A stretch of 64,000 nucleotides of DNA from Simonsiella sp051414845 (GCA_051414845.1 CP183313.1:620001-684000), one strand, 5' to 3'. Shown: positions 8,172-17,566, counted from the first letter of the stretch. The notes: generated by a model from the letters alone, not told the origin. A program made the numbers and translations.

Positions 8172-9252
8172 GCACCGTAATCAGCGCAACAAGCCTTAAC
8201 TTGTTCGCCGCTTTAAGCAAATTCAAACAAATCACTTTCAACCCCAACTACCCTTTGACCCTTTCCAAGCCAACACACTCACTCCGTTTACATCTGAATA
8301 TACAGTGCAAAATGGCAAAACTCTGTTCCACCCGATAACGGATTTTTGCCAGCTCCTTATTGCGCCCAATGTCTTCACGCGTCAAAGGTTTATTGCGGTG
8401 CGCTTCACACATAATGCCGTCCATTAATTGATTTTTCTCCAAAAATTCGCGGTTGGATTGACTGTCATAGCCTTTATCTGCATACACTTTGACTCCGTGT
8501 TCAACCTTGTCCAACACGGTTTCCAAATGATTTACATTAGATGCATTGGCTGGCGTAACGTGAATTTGCTCTATAAAGCCTTCTTCATCGCACCGCGCAT
8601 GAAGTTTGTAGCCCTAATACCAATGCTTGCTTTTGATTGTCCATCTTGCGTCTTTGTCTTTGCTGGTCGGCGTTTGGACAATTTCTTCACTTTCATTGAC
8701 TTCAATGGATTTTTTGAGTTTCCCGCCTACGGTTTGGATAATGGTCGCGTCCACAATTGCGGTTTGTGCTTTTTCTACTTTGAGTTGGTTGTGGGCGAGT
8801 TGTCGGTTGATTTCTTGATGCAGTTCATTTGCCAAGCCCTCTTGAATTAACGAGTTACGGAAACGGTTGGGTGTGCTATGGTCGGGCAAATTCATCTCAT
8901 CGGGAAATTGGCAAGAGAGGATGAAATCCAAATGGATCACCAAACTGCGCTCCAATTCGGGGTCGGATAAACTGTGCCATTGCCCGAGCAAAACCGCGCG
9001 GAACATGGGTAACAAGGGGTAAGCGGGGCGACCGCCGTTGTCGCGCACATAGCGAACTTTATGGCTGGCGAGTGTTTGTTCAATGACTTGCCAATCCAAA
9101 AGTTGGGTGATTTTAGGTAAAGGGAAACGGTCGGCGTATTGGTTGAGTAGGGTTTGTGCTGATTGGTAGAAGAAGCTGGACATGGAAAAATCCTCTGAAT
9201 TCTTGATGGAGGGAATTTAGAGGATTTTTTTTGGGGGGGCAAAGGTTTCAGC
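8010..9252 (-). mobile_element. Decayed IS5-family (IS1106-like) insertion sequence
   Basis: About 1.24 kb bounded by inverted ends GCTGAAACCTTTGC at 8010-8023 and its complement at 9239-9252; inside these the ends diverge. The left end lies within iscX and the right end touches the ftsH stop codon (9253-9255). I find no convincing target duplication, consistent with an IS-adjacent deletion. The transposase on the minus strand carries two stops. Family placement rests on the DDE transposase and the CCTTTGC-type ends; the exact IS name is not certain. Confidence 0.82.
8149..9183 (-). pseudogene. IS5-family DDE transposase with two in-frame TAG stops
   Basis: One continuous frame of 345 codons interrupted by TAG at about 8614 (after IKSKHWY) and at about 8248 (after LERVKG). 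The N-terminal part has the DUF772-like region (RPAYPLLPMFRAVLLGQW, LSDPELERSL, PDHSTPNRFRNSL). The catalytic triad is visible across the fragments: first Asp in AIVDATIIQT, second in YADKGYDSQSN, Glu in RYRVEQSF. Single-base changes, not frameshifts, inactivated it; no transposition is expected unless amber codons are suppressed. Confidence 0.87.
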
Positions 9253-11286
9253 TTATTTGTCTTCGGGCTTCGCTTCGTTTGCCGCTTGTGCTGCTTGCTC
9301 TGCGCTTGCAGCAGGACTTTCAGACGCATTGCTCAAAGGTTGTGCAGGCTGCTGTTCGGTTTCTGGCTCAGCAGGCTTGGGCGGAATCGGCTGCATTTCA
9401 GGCAGCTTGTCAAATTCCACTTCTATTTCTTCGCCTTCTTTGCGCACGTTGTGGCTGTAGTCTTTTGGTGGGCTTGGTTGTTTGCCTGCCATGATTTCCA
9501 GCACTTGGTCGCGGTCAATGGTTTCCCAATCCATCAAAGCTTTGCACATGGTTTCCATTTTGTCGCGGTTTTCGTCCAGAATTTTGTAGGCAACGGCGTA
9601 TTGCTCGTCCAAAATGCGGCGTACTTCCGCGTCTACTTCTTGCATGGTTTTTTCGGATACATTTTGCGAACGCGTTACGCTACGACCCAAAAATACTTCA
9701 CCTTCGTTTTCTGCATAAACCATCACGCCCATTTTTTCGCTCATGCCAAAACGGGTAACCATTTCGCGTGCGATTTGTGTGGCGCGTTCAAAGTCGTTGG
9801 ATGCGCCTGTAGAAATGCGACCTACGAAAATGTCTTCGGCAATACGTCCGCCAAACAAGATAGACAATTGGCTCAACATTTGGTCTTTGTACATGGAAAT
9901 GCGGTCGCGTTCAGGCAGCTGCCAAGTCAAACCGAGCGCGCGTCCACGCGGCATAATCGTTACCTTATGCACAGGGTCGGTAAACGGCAAACTTTCTGCC
10001 ACAATCGCGTGACCTGCTTCGTGATAAGCGGTGGCGCGTTTTTCGTCTTCGTGCATGACCATGCTGCGACGCTCGGGGCCCATGTAGATTTTGTCTTTGG
10101 CGTCTTCGAAATCACTTTGGTCTACTTTGGTTTTGTTGCGACGACCTGCAAACAAAGCGGCTTCATTGACCAAGTTTGATAAATCTGCACCCGAAAAACC
10201 CGGTGTACCGCGTGCTAAAGAAGTCAAATCGACGCTGCTGTCCAATGGTACTTTTTTCGCGTGTACTTTCAAAATTTGCTCACGACCACGAATATCAGGC
10301 AACGGCACAACGACTTGACGGTCAAAACGACCAGGGCGTTGCAATGCAGGGTCCAACACGTCTGGGCGGTTAGTCGCGGCAATCACAATCACGGTTTGAT
10401 TGCTTTCAAAGCCGTCCATTTCCACCAATAATTGATTAAGTGTTTGTTCGCGTTCATCATTACCGCCGCCCAAACCTGCACCGCGCTGGCGACCGACCGC
10501 GTCAATCTCGTCAATGAAAATAATGCAAGGCGCATTTTTCTTCGCTTGTTCAAACATATCACGCACACGGCTCGCGCCCACGCCAACAAACATTTCCACG
10601 AAATCCGAGCCTGAAATGCTGAAAAACGGCACGCCCGCTTCGCCTGCAATCGCTTTTGCCAACAAGGTTTTACCTGTACCTGGAGAACCCGCCAATAAAA
10701 TACCGCGCGGCACGCGACCGCCCAAAGATTGATAGCGATTCGGTGCTTTCAAATAGTCCACAATTTCTTGCACTTCTTCTTTGGCTTCATCACAGCCCGC
10801 TACATCGGCAAACGTGACTTTATTCGCGTCTTTATCCAATAATTTAGCGCGGCTTTTGCCAAACGAAAACGCGCCACCTTTGCCGCCACCCGCTTGCGCA
10901 CGCATGAAATAAACCCACACGCCAATCAGCAGCAACACAGGCAACAAGCTCATAAATAAGCTACTGAAAAAGCTCGGTTTTTCCTCAGGTGTTACTTTGA
11001 CGCGGACTTTGTTCTCTTCTAGCGTTTGAATCAACTTATCATCAAGCGGCGCATTGGTTGTGAATGTGGATTTTTCGCCATCATTGCGTTCACCCTTGAT
11101 TTCATAGCCAGCAGGCGAACCTTGCAAGTTGACACTATTAACCTGCCCCGCTTTAACCTGCTGAATAAATTGAGAATATTCAATCTGCTTCGCATCAACT
11201 TTCTTCTCTTGCATCGCATTGACGCCCAAGAAAATCGCACCGATTAACGCCGCCCAAACCAATAAATTTTTAAAGTTGTTTCCCAC
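9253..11286 (-). CDS. ftsH: ATP-dependent zinc metalloprotease FtsH
   Basis: Membrane-anchored AAA+ protease of 677 aa that degrades misfolded membrane proteins and selected regulators. Order: TM1 about 7-24, periplasmic domain, TM2 about 108-130, AAA domain with Walker A GSPGTGKT (Ser in place of the common Pro) near 200, Walker B IIFIDEID, arginine-finger region RPGRFDRQ, and the peptidase motif HEAGH near 421. The Pro/Ala/Gln-rich C-terminal tail is low complexity. The stop codon directly abuts an insertion sequence, so the native downstream region is lost. Upstream rlmE is on the same strand, 67 bases away, the usual ftsJ-ftsH pair. Confidence 0.97.
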   Translation of the reverse strand: MGNNFKNLLVWAALIGAIFLGVNAMQEKKVDAKQIEYSQFIQQVKAGQVNSVNLQGSPAGYEIKGERNDGEKSTFTTNAPLDDKLIQTLEENKVRVKVTPEEKPSFFSSLFMSLLPVLLLIGVWVYFMRAQAGGGKGGAFSFGKSRAKLLDKDANKVTFADVAGCDEAKEEVQEIVDYLKAPNRYQSLGGRVPRGILLAGSPGTGKTLLAKAIAGEAGVPFFSISGSDFVEMFVGVGASRVRDMFEQAKKNAPCIIFIDEIDAVGRQRGAGLGGGNDEREQTLNQLLVEMDGFESNQTVIVIAATNRPDVLDPALQRPGRFDRQVVVPLPDIRGREQILKVHAKKVPLDSSVDLTSLARGTPGFSGADLSNLVNEAALFAGRRNKTKVDQSDFEDAKDKIYMGPERRSMVMHEDEKRATAYHEAGHAIVAESLPFTDPVHKVTIMPRGRALGLTWQLPERDRISMYKDQMLSQLSILFGGRIAEDIFVGRISTGASNDFERATQIAREMVTRFGMSEKMGVMVYAENEGEVFLGRSVTRSQNVSEKTMQEVDAEVRRILDEQYAVAYKILDENRDKMETMCKALMDWETIDRDQVLEIMAGKQPSPPKDYSHNVRKEGEEIEVEFDKLPEMQPIPPKPAEPETEQQPAQPLSNASESPAASAEQAAQAANEAKPEDK

Positions 11287-11353
11287 TGAAACAAACTCCT
11301 GTCTGAAAAATCAAAAAAATAGAGTCGGATTGTAAAACACACGCTGTACTCTG

Positions 11354-11974
11354 TCAGCGTTTATTTTTACCTAATAAATAAACTTCATTAGAACGGTCGC
11401 GTGACGCATCAGGTTTACGCGTTTGCACCGTCGCAAATGTATCACGCATTTGTTGCATAAATTCCTGATAACCTGCGCCCTGAAACACCTTAACCAAAAA
11501 CGCACCGCCCGTTTTCAAATGATTGTGCGCAAAATCCAACGCCAATTCACACAAATAAAAACTGCGCGCTTGGTCCATCACCGCATTGCCCGCCATATTC
11601 GGTGCCATATCGCAAATCACCAAATCCAGCGCACGATTGCCCAATAATTGCTCAAATTGCGCCAGCACTTCATCTTCACGAAAATCGCCCTGAATAAAAT
11701 CCACGCCGTCCAACGCGTCCATCGGCAAAATATCCAGTGCAAACACCTTGCCATTTGCGCCAACTAATTTCGCCGCCACTTGCGACCAACTGCCAGGTGC
11801 GCTGCCCAAATCCGCCAGCACCGTACCCTGCTTAATCAACTTATCTTTCTCGTTAATTTCCAACAGTTTATACGCCGCGCGCGCACGATAACCGTCTTTC
11901 TGCGCCCGTTTCACATACGGGTCATTAACGTGTTCGTGCATCCAAGCAGGAGAAGATTTTGAGCGTTGTACCAT
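11354..11974 (-). CDS. rlmE: 23S rRNA (uridine-2'-O) methyltransferase RlmE
   Basis: RrmJ/FtsJ family enzyme of 206 aa that methylates the 2'-O of U2552 in 23S rRNA in the 50S subunit. The SAM-binding motif ADLGSAPGSWSQ and the K-D-K-E catalytic set are visible: Lys in RARAAYKLLE, Asp in VICDMAPN, Lys in FLVKVFQG, Glu in SNEVYLLG. Length and the position just upstream of ftsH are typical; the two are probably co-transcribed. Confidence 0.96.
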   Translation of the reverse strand: MVQRSKSSPAWMHEHVNDPYVKRAQKDGYRARAAYKLLEINEKDKLIKQGTVLADLGSAPGSWSQVAAKLVGANGKVFALDILPMDALDGVDFIQGDFREDEVLAQFEQLLGNRALDLVICDMAPNMAGNAVMDQARSFYLCELALDFAHNHLKTGGAFLVKVFQGAGYQEFMQQMRDTFATVQTRKPDASRDRSNEVYLLGKNKR

Positions 11975-12071
11975 ATTTGCAACTTAAATAAAGCGTCATA
12001 AAACTTTCAGGCAGCCTGAAAAATTGTTTCAGACAGCCTGAAAATTCATTTGATTGATGTTAAATCTAATG

Positions 12072-12410
12072 TTAAACCGAAAAAGATGAACCGCAGCCAC
12101 AAGTGGTAGAAGCATTTGGATTGCGAATCACAAATTGCGAACCTTGCAAACTTTCGGTGTAATCAATTTCTGCACCAATTAAATATTGGTAACTCATTGG
12201 GTCAACAAGGAATTTCAAACCATTTTTCTCGATTTCAAAATCATCGTCGTTTTTGATTTCATCAAAAGTAAAACCATATTGAAAACCCGAACAGCCGCCG
12301 CCGTTCACAAAAACGCGCAACATCAAATCAGGATTGTTTTCTTCGGCAATCAAGTCCGCCACTTTCGCGCAGCAGGCTTCGGTAAAGATAATAGGGGTTT
12401 CGTCTGACAT
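12072..12410 (-). CDS. erpA: A-type Fe-S carrier ErpA
   Basis: Fe-S cluster carrier of 112 aa that delivers clusters from IscU to apo-proteins. The three conserved cysteines are C40 in GGGCSGFQYGF and C104, C106 in TTCGCGSSF. The C-terminus and length agree with ErpA rather than IscA. It is preceded by a clear RBS (GGAG) and stands alone between rlmE and corC, all on the minus strand. Confidence 0.93.
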   Translation of the reverse strand: MSDETPIIFTEACCAKVADLIAEENNPDLMLRVFVNGGGCSGFQYGFTFDEIKNDDDFEIEKNGLKFLVDPMSYQYLIGAEIDYTESLQGSQFVIRNPNASTTCGCGSSFSV

Positions 12411-12743
12411 TTTAGTCTCCTAGCTGGAATGTGTGTGATGAGCGATATGAAGGCAGCCTGAAAATATTCAAGAGTACAATTAAAATATTTTCAGGCTGCC
12501 TGAATCTTTTTTAACTGTTTTTCAGATTGATGCCACAAATGCTATCGTCATAAAAGAAGTGGCATTTTACGCGAAATTAGGTGGTGATACCATTAGTATG
12601 CACACAACTAAAAAACCTAATAGTTTTAATCTTATTCAATTCAGGCAGCCTGAAAATCAAATCTGCTTTAAATTAGAGCAAGATTGAAATTTTCAGGCTG
12701 TCTGATTGCAGTTTAATGGATTCAACTCTTTGTTTTATGAAAA
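12411..12743. other. Intergenic stretch with DUS copies
   Basis: No gene seen. It contains several DUS or near-DUS copies (about 12450, 12491, 12641, 12691). The rest is AT-rich and shows no other structure I can support; part of it presumably carries the erpA promoter. Confidence 0.6.
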
Positions 12744-13598
12744 CTACTCTTCACTTTCCTTATTTGGCATTTCCTTCAACTTCGTCGCCATCAAAGTATG
12801 CAAACGCCGCTTATCCACGCGCGCGACGTTAAATTGCAAATCGCCCAACACCACTTTTTCGCCACGTTCAGGCAAATGTCCCAGCGTTTCAATCACTAAA
12901 CCGCCAATCGTATCCGACTCTTCGCTGCTCAATTGCGTCCCAAAAAACGCATTGATATCATCAATTTCCGTGGTTGCCTTAATGCGCCAACGCTCAGCGG
13001 ACACAGGGAAAATATTGTCCGCGCTGTCGTCTTCGTCAAATTCGTCTTCAATTTTGCCGACAATTTGCTCAATCAAATCTTCAAACGTGACCAAACCTGA
13101 AATGCCGCCGTATTCGTCCACCACAATTGCCATGTGATTGCGTTGTTCTTGAAACTCTTTTAACAACACATTCAAAGGTTTACCTTCTGGTACAAACATC
13201 GCAGGGCGTAAAATCTGTTCCAATTTAAATTGCTCGGGGTTCAAGATAAATTTCAGCAAATCTTTGGCGTGTAAAATCCCCAAAATATGGTCTTTGTCAT
13301 CGGCAATCACAGGGAAACGCGAATGCGCGGTTTCCACCGCATAAGTAATCATCCGTTCCATAGAATCAGTCGCTTTAATCACATCCATTTGTGAACGCGA
13401 AATCATCGCGTCGCGCACACTCAATTCGCTGAATTTAATGATTTTTTCCAAGCGTTGTAGCGTGTCCTCATCAAAATTTTCTTGCGCACGCGCTTGTTGG
13501 ATTAAATCCATAAATTCTTGTGGATTATCAGGCGTTTGGCTGCCTGAAACACGTTTAAATAAGCGTTCGAGTAAACTGGGAGATTGGGTGTCGTCCAT
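12744..13598 (-). CDS. corC: CorC/HlyC-type CBS-domain protein
   Basis: Cytoplasmic protein of 284 aa with a CBS pair (about 70-190) and a C-terminal CorC/HlyC transporter-associated domain (about 205-280). In E. coli CorC (YbeX) is tied to Mg/Co efflux and, in newer work, ribosome metabolism. Landmarks are VRDAMISRSQMDVI, HSRFPVIADDKDHILGILHAKD (read as two short motifs), VVDEYGGISGLVTFEDL and the SDTIGGLVI segment. The ATG giving MDDTQSPSLLERLF is chosen; the longer frame to 13712 adds an unlikely 38-residue extension. Confidence 0.9.
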   Translation of the reverse strand: MDDTQSPSLLERLFKRVSGSQTPDNPQEFMDLIQQARAQENFDEDTLQRLEKIIKFSELSVRDAMISRSQMDVIKATDSMERMITYAVETAHSRFPVIADDKDHILGILHAKDLLKFILNPEQFKLEQILRPAMFVPEGKPLNVLLKEFQEQRNHMAIVVDEYGGISGLVTFEDLIEQIVGKIEDEFDEDDSADNIFPVSAERWRIKATTEIDDINAFFGTQLSSEESDTIGGLVIETLGHLPERGEKVVLGDLQFNVARVDKRRLHTLMATKLKEMPNKESEE

Positions 13599-13957
13599 AT
13601 TTTTAGCAAATCTTAGAATGAAACAAAAGTGGCATTGTAGTACAGAATCTTTCAGCTTGAAACCATTGTAAAGCACCATCTTTGGCACATTTCTTCGCGA
13701 TGTGCTTCTCAAACGCTTGAAAATATTTCAATATTATCAGTGCGTTTTGCGATGCTATCGCTTTGAACTGTACTCAAATCTGGTACTTTACAAAGGTTTC
13801 AGGCTGCCTGAAAATCTACCAACATCGCTGAAAATGATGAATTTTCCTTGCCCCAAAATGATTAAATTGTGTTAAAGTTTCCCTGAAAAATTTTTGACAA
13901 AAAGACGGCAAAAACCGTCTTTTTTCCATGTTATTTAAGTGAAAGATTGGAAAATCC
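13599..13957. other. Divergent intergenic region corC/hisZ
   Basis: No gene seen. It should hold the corC and hisZ promoters. Present are a DUS at about 13799 and a strong hairpin with T-run at 13899-13925 just upstream of hisZ, listed separately. Confidence 0.6.
13899..13925 (+). terminator. Hairpin with T-run ahead of hisZ
   Basis: AAAAAGACGG (13899-13908), loop CAAAAA, CCGTCTTTTT (13915-13924). It looks like an intrinsic terminator or attenuator, but no + strand gene lies upstream. It could terminate transcription entering from the left or act as a leader element for hisZ. Confidence 0.6.
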
Positions 13958-15097
13958 ATGCAAACTTGGCAACTTCCCGAACACATCGCTGATATTCTGC
14001 CCGAACGCGCTCGTCAATTAGAAAGCGTGAAAGAACAAATACTTGCCTTGTTTCGCGTGCATGGATTTGAACTCGTTCATCCGCCGTTGATGGAATACGA
14101 TGATTCGCTTTTGACGCATATTGACGCGGGTTTGTCGCTCAAAACCATTCGCGTTCCCGACCAATTATCGGGGCGACAACTGGGTATTCGCGCCGACATC
14201 ACGCCGCAAGTGGCGCGAATTGACGCACATTTATTGGCGCAAAATCAAGGCATTAACCGCTTGTGTTATTCAGGCAGCGTGTTGCACGCCAAACCCGACG
14301 GCTTTTTGACCACACGCGAACCATATCAAACGGGCGCGGAACTCTACGGCTGCGCGGACACGGCGGCGGACATTGAACTGATTGATTTAATGTTGAAAAG
14401 TTTAAAAGTCGGCGGCATGGGCAACACGATTTTGTCGCTGGGACACATTGGTGTGTTTCGTGCGATTGCGGCAGCAGCGAAATTGTCTGATTCGCAAAGC
14501 AATCAATTACTTGCGATGATGCAAAACAAAGATCGCGAAGCTGTTCGCGCCCTTGCCACGAGTTGGCAATTAGATGATATTTGGACGAATGCGCTGGCTG
14601 CGCTACCTGAATTGTACGGTGATATCGCGGTGTTGGCGGTGGCGAGAAATCGTTTGCCGCAACTGACGGCGGTTACGCAAGCCATTGATGTTTTGGAACA
14701 AGTTTGCGCGGCATTCCCCGAGCAAGCGGTGCATATTGATTTGGCGGAAGTGCGCGTGGACAACTACCACACGGGCTTGCTCTACGCCGCCTACGCGCCC
14801 GACCACCACGACGCGGTGGCGCGTGGCGGGCGATACGATGGTTTGGGCGCGTATTTTGGGCGCAGCCGTCCTGCGACGGGGTTTAGTTTTGATTTGCGCG
14901 TGTGCGGCGCGTATTTAGCGGCGAGTGCGCGTCCCGAAGCGGTGCGTGTGGCGGCGGCGGATCTGGCGGCGGCGCGTGGTGCGCTGGATTCATTGCGCGA
15001 ATCGGGCGTGTGCGTGGTGGTGGATTATGGCGTGGCGGATAATTCAGGCAGCCTGAAACGGTTGCAGAAGCAGGGTGATGAGTGGGTTGTTGTGTAA
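13958..15097 (+). CDS. hisZ: ATP phosphoribosyltransferase regulatory subunit HisZ
   Basis: HisRS-like protein of 379 aa that partners short-form HisG in the first step of histidine synthesis. It has the class II core (EYDDSLLTH, RADITPQVARIDAH, YSGSVLHAKPDGFLTTREPYQTGAE read as separate motifs, RGGRYDGL) but lacks the anticodon-binding domain of true HisRS. A DUS near the 3' end is read in frame as SGSLKR. I recall hisZ being adjacent to purA in Neisseria; here about 2.5 kb of accessory DNA lies between them. Confidence 0.93.
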   Translation: MQTWQLPEHIADILPERARQLESVKEQILALFRVHGFELVHPPLMEYDDSLLTHIDAGLSLKTIRVPDQLSGRQLGIRADITPQVARIDAHLLAQNQGINRLCYSGSVLHAKPDGFLTTREPYQTGAELYGCADTAADIELIDLMLKSLKVGGMGNTILSLGHIGVFRAIAAAAKLSDSQSNQLLAMMQNKDREAVRALATSWQLDDIWTNALAALPELYGDIAVLAVARNRLPQLTAVTQAIDVLEQVCAAFPEQAVHIDLAEVRVDNYHTGLLYAAYAPDHHDAVARGGRYDGLGAYFGRSRPATGFSFDLRVCGAYLAASARPEAVRVAAADLAAARGALDSLRESGVCVVVDYGVADNSGSLKRLQKQGDEWVVV

Positions 15098-15124
15098 TTT
15101 TATTTGCATAAAAAATCTATTTTT

Positions 15125-15137
15125 AGGCTACCTGAAA
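15125..15137 (+). repeat. Exact Eikenella-dialect DUS at an island junction
   Basis: AGGCTACCTGAAA, the AG-eikDUS, differs from the local AGGCTGCCTGAAA by one base. It lies between the hisZ stop and the PLD-like gene, at the left edge of the accessory block. Confidence 0.7.
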
Positions 15138-15168
15138 AACAAATTGGATAGAAAAAGATAATAAAATT

Positions 15169-15858
15169 ATGGCAAAATTCCTTAATACCAGCGCAACCAC
15201 TTATTATTTGGAAGAATTGATTAAAAGTGCCCGCGAACGCCTGTTTTTAATCAGCCCCTATCTTAAATTAAACGACCGCATTAAAGAATTGCTGGAAGAC
15301 AAAAATCGCATGAAAATTGACATTTGCATTGTGTACGGCAAAAGCGAATTGCAACCTGCGGAAGCCAGTTGGTTGAAAACATTGAATTATGTGCGAACCA
15401 GCTATTGCCAAAATTTACACGCCAAATGCTACATCAGCGAAAGCGAGTGCATCATTACCAGCCTGAATTTGTATGAATTCAGCCAAGTCAATAACAATGA
15501 AATGGGTATTTTATTGACACGCGATGATGACGAAAAAGTCTATCAAGACGCTTACGAAGAAGCGCAACGCATTATCCGCATCAGCGAAGAAGTGAAAATT
15601 TCGCTGGACGTGGTAAACAAAAATGAAAGCGAAAACAGCAAAAAATCACAACAAAATAACGGTTTAACGACCACGAAATTAGCGGAAAAACTCGGCATAG
15701 ACCGTGCCGAATGCAACAAGCGTTTGTGCGAAGCAGATTTGCAAGAATTGAACGGCAAAAATTATTTCTTAACCGAAAAAGGCAAACAATCAGGCGCAAC
15801 TTTGAAAAAAGGGCAATTTGGTTATTTTATTGTTTGGTCAGCGGATTTGGTGGTGTGA
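15169..15858 (+). CDS. PLD-like nuclease-fold protein with C-terminal winged-helix-like domain
   Basis: Protein of 229 aa. Residues about 1-135 resemble a single phospholipase-D/nuclease module: an HxK motif in NLHAKCYISESECIITSLNL, followed by the S-x-N element, with a weak third acidic position. Residues about 165-229 look like a winged helix (TTKLAEKLGIDRAECNKRL, then YFLTEKGKQSG). Nuc-type PLD proteins dimerise to cleave DNA or RNA; some serve in defence systems. No partner gene is evident beside it except a dead RhuM-Fic gene. The exact function is unknown. Confidence 0.65.
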   Translation: MAKFLNTSATTYYLEELIKSARERLFLISPYLKLNDRIKELLEDKNRMKIDICIVYGKSELQPAEASWLKTLNYVRTSYCQNLHAKCYISESECIITSLNLYEFSQVNNNEMGILLTRDDDEKVYQDAYEEAQRIIRISEEVKISLDVVNKNESENSKKSQQNNGLTTTKLAEKLGIDRAECNKRLCEADLQELNGKNYFLTEKGKQSGATLKKGQFGYFIVWSADLVV

Positions 15859-15891
15859 ATATGTTTTCAGGCTGCCTGAAAAGGAAAAATC

Positions 15892-17036
15892 ATGAAAAAT
15901 CCCATAGAAATTTATCTAAAGTGCAGACGGAGAAACCCAAGTATCCTTGCGTTTTGAGTATGAAACGGTTTGGTTGTCGCAAGCACAAATAGTTGAATTA
16001 TTTGGGCGAGACCAATCTGTGATTTCTCGTCATATTAACAATGCATTAAATGAAGGCGAAATTAGCGAAAAAAGCAATATGCAAAAAATGCATATTGCTT
16101 CTGCTGACCGTCCTGTGGCATTTTATGATTTGGAAACCATTATTTCGGTCGGCTATCGGATTAAATCGCCACAAGGCGTGGCATTTCGACGTTGAGCAAC
16201 AGCGCGACTGAAAGATTATCTGATTAAAGGCTACGCACTGAATCAAGCGCGTTTGCGTGAAAATGCGACGGAATTGGAGCAGGCATTAGCGTTAATCCAA
16301 AAAGCCGCCGCCAGCCCTGAATTGACGGTGGCAAGCGGACACGGTTTGGTGGATATTGTCAGCCGTTACACGCAAACATTTTTGTGGTTGCAACAATATG
16401 ACGAAGGTTTATTAAGTGAACCGCGTGGCGAACAAGGCGGTAGGCTGCCTGAAATTGACGAAGCACGTTCATCATTAGCCAATTTGAAACAACAGCTTAT
16501 GCAACGCGGCGAAGCCAGTGAATTGTTTGCGATTGAACGTGAAAACGGTTTATCGGCGATTTTGGGCAATTTGGCACAAACGGTTTTTGGCGAACCTGCT
16601 TATCTACGAGGCTGATAATCACATTTTTTCGCATTGTTTTTGCGCTAAAATCGCCAACCGCTGCGTTAAAAATATTCGCCAATAGATGGCATTGGCTCAC
16701 ATTTTTGCCTTGCATTTGACAATTTTATCGGCAAAATCAACACAAAAAATGCAATTACCCCCCCCTGAATTGAAAGCAAAGCGGCGCATTTATTGTATTT
16801 TATTGTAAAAAAATCATCCATTTGCCGATGGTAATAAACGAAGTGGCGCATTTTTGTTTGTGGATTTTTTGCACAAAAACGGGCGATTATTGAACGCGCA
16901 GCGGCAGCCGATTATCAACAATATGGGTTTGACAGCTTTGACTTTATTGGTGGCGGAATCTGACCCGAAACAGAAAGATGTTTTGATTAAATTGATTATG
17001 CACATTTACAGGCTGCTTGATTTTCAGGCTGCTTGA
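15892..17036 (+). pseudogene. RhuM-Fic/DOC family protein, multiply disrupted
   Basis: Reconstructed as a RhuM-type N-terminus fused to a Fic/Doc domain. Damage: a one-base insertion near 15918 (CAA read as CTAA) shifts MKNPIEIY out of frame from RFEYETVWLSQAQIVELFG; TGG to TGA at 16193-16195 (FRR-stop-ATARLKDYLIKGY); about 150 foreign bases inserted after GEPAYL near 16610; and an extra A in the A7 run near 16807 that breaks the Fic motif HPFADGNKR. The last part (VDFLHKNGRLLN..DPKQKDVLIKL) is clear and ends within a DUS. Related genes act as toxins or AMP-transferases; this copy is dead. Confidence 0.85.
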
Positions 17037-17051
17037 AATGGAAAGATTGCG

Positions 17052-17549
17052 ATGAAACAAACTTTTAAACCCAGTCCACTGCGTTGTTTTATGGCGATAA
17101 TATTCAGCTTATTTTTAGCAGGTCTAGCAACATTCTTTCTCATGCAGCCTAATTTAGAATGGCTGGATATTGTGATGTCTGGTTTTATTTTGCTGCTTGG
17201 TGTTGCGTGTGCGATTGCCAATGGCTATTTTATGTTGTCAGATACGCCTATTTATTTGCTTAATGAACGTGGTTTAACAGTGCGACAAGGCATTTGGCAA
17301 CGCAGTCATTTTCGTTTGAATTGGCACGATATTGAGAAAATTTACATCAGTGCCGACCGCGCCGAAAGTTTACGTCTAAAAATTAAAGACAGTAGTCGTC
17401 AATATTTTGATGAAGCCATGCAGCAAAAACAAAGTAAACGCATGAAAATTGACCGAACGATGGAAATATTGGGCTCAGCATGGCTGGTGGAAGGTGGCAA
17501 AAAAGCGGTTTATCATGCATTATTGGAATATTGGCAGCAATATCGTTAA
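17052..17549 (+). CDS. Two-TM protein with PH-like domain, unknown function
   Basis: Protein of 165 aa with two hydrophobic helices (about 12-32 and 39-60) and a soluble C-terminal half (LLNERGLTVRQGIWQRSHFRLNW, IEKIYIS). The strand-rich pattern looks like bacterial PH-like domains that follow paired membrane helices. I do not recognise a named family with certainty. It lies between the RhuM-Fic remnant and purA on the same strand; RBS is weak (GAAAGATTGCG). Confidence 0.6.
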   Translation: MKQTFKPSPLRCFMAIIFSLFLAGLATFFLMQPNLEWLDIVMSGFILLLGVACAIANGYFMLSDTPIYLLNERGLTVRQGIWQRSHFRLNWHDIEKIYISADRAESLRLKIKDSSRQYFDEAMQQKQSKRMKIDRTMEILGSAWLVEGGKKAVYHALLEYWQQYR

Positions 17550-17566
17550 GGCAGTCTGTGCTTTTC

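Noticed and set aside
9286..10179. 297-codon plus-strand frame over ftsH
   Set aside because: Antisense to ftsH; no family match and no RBS.
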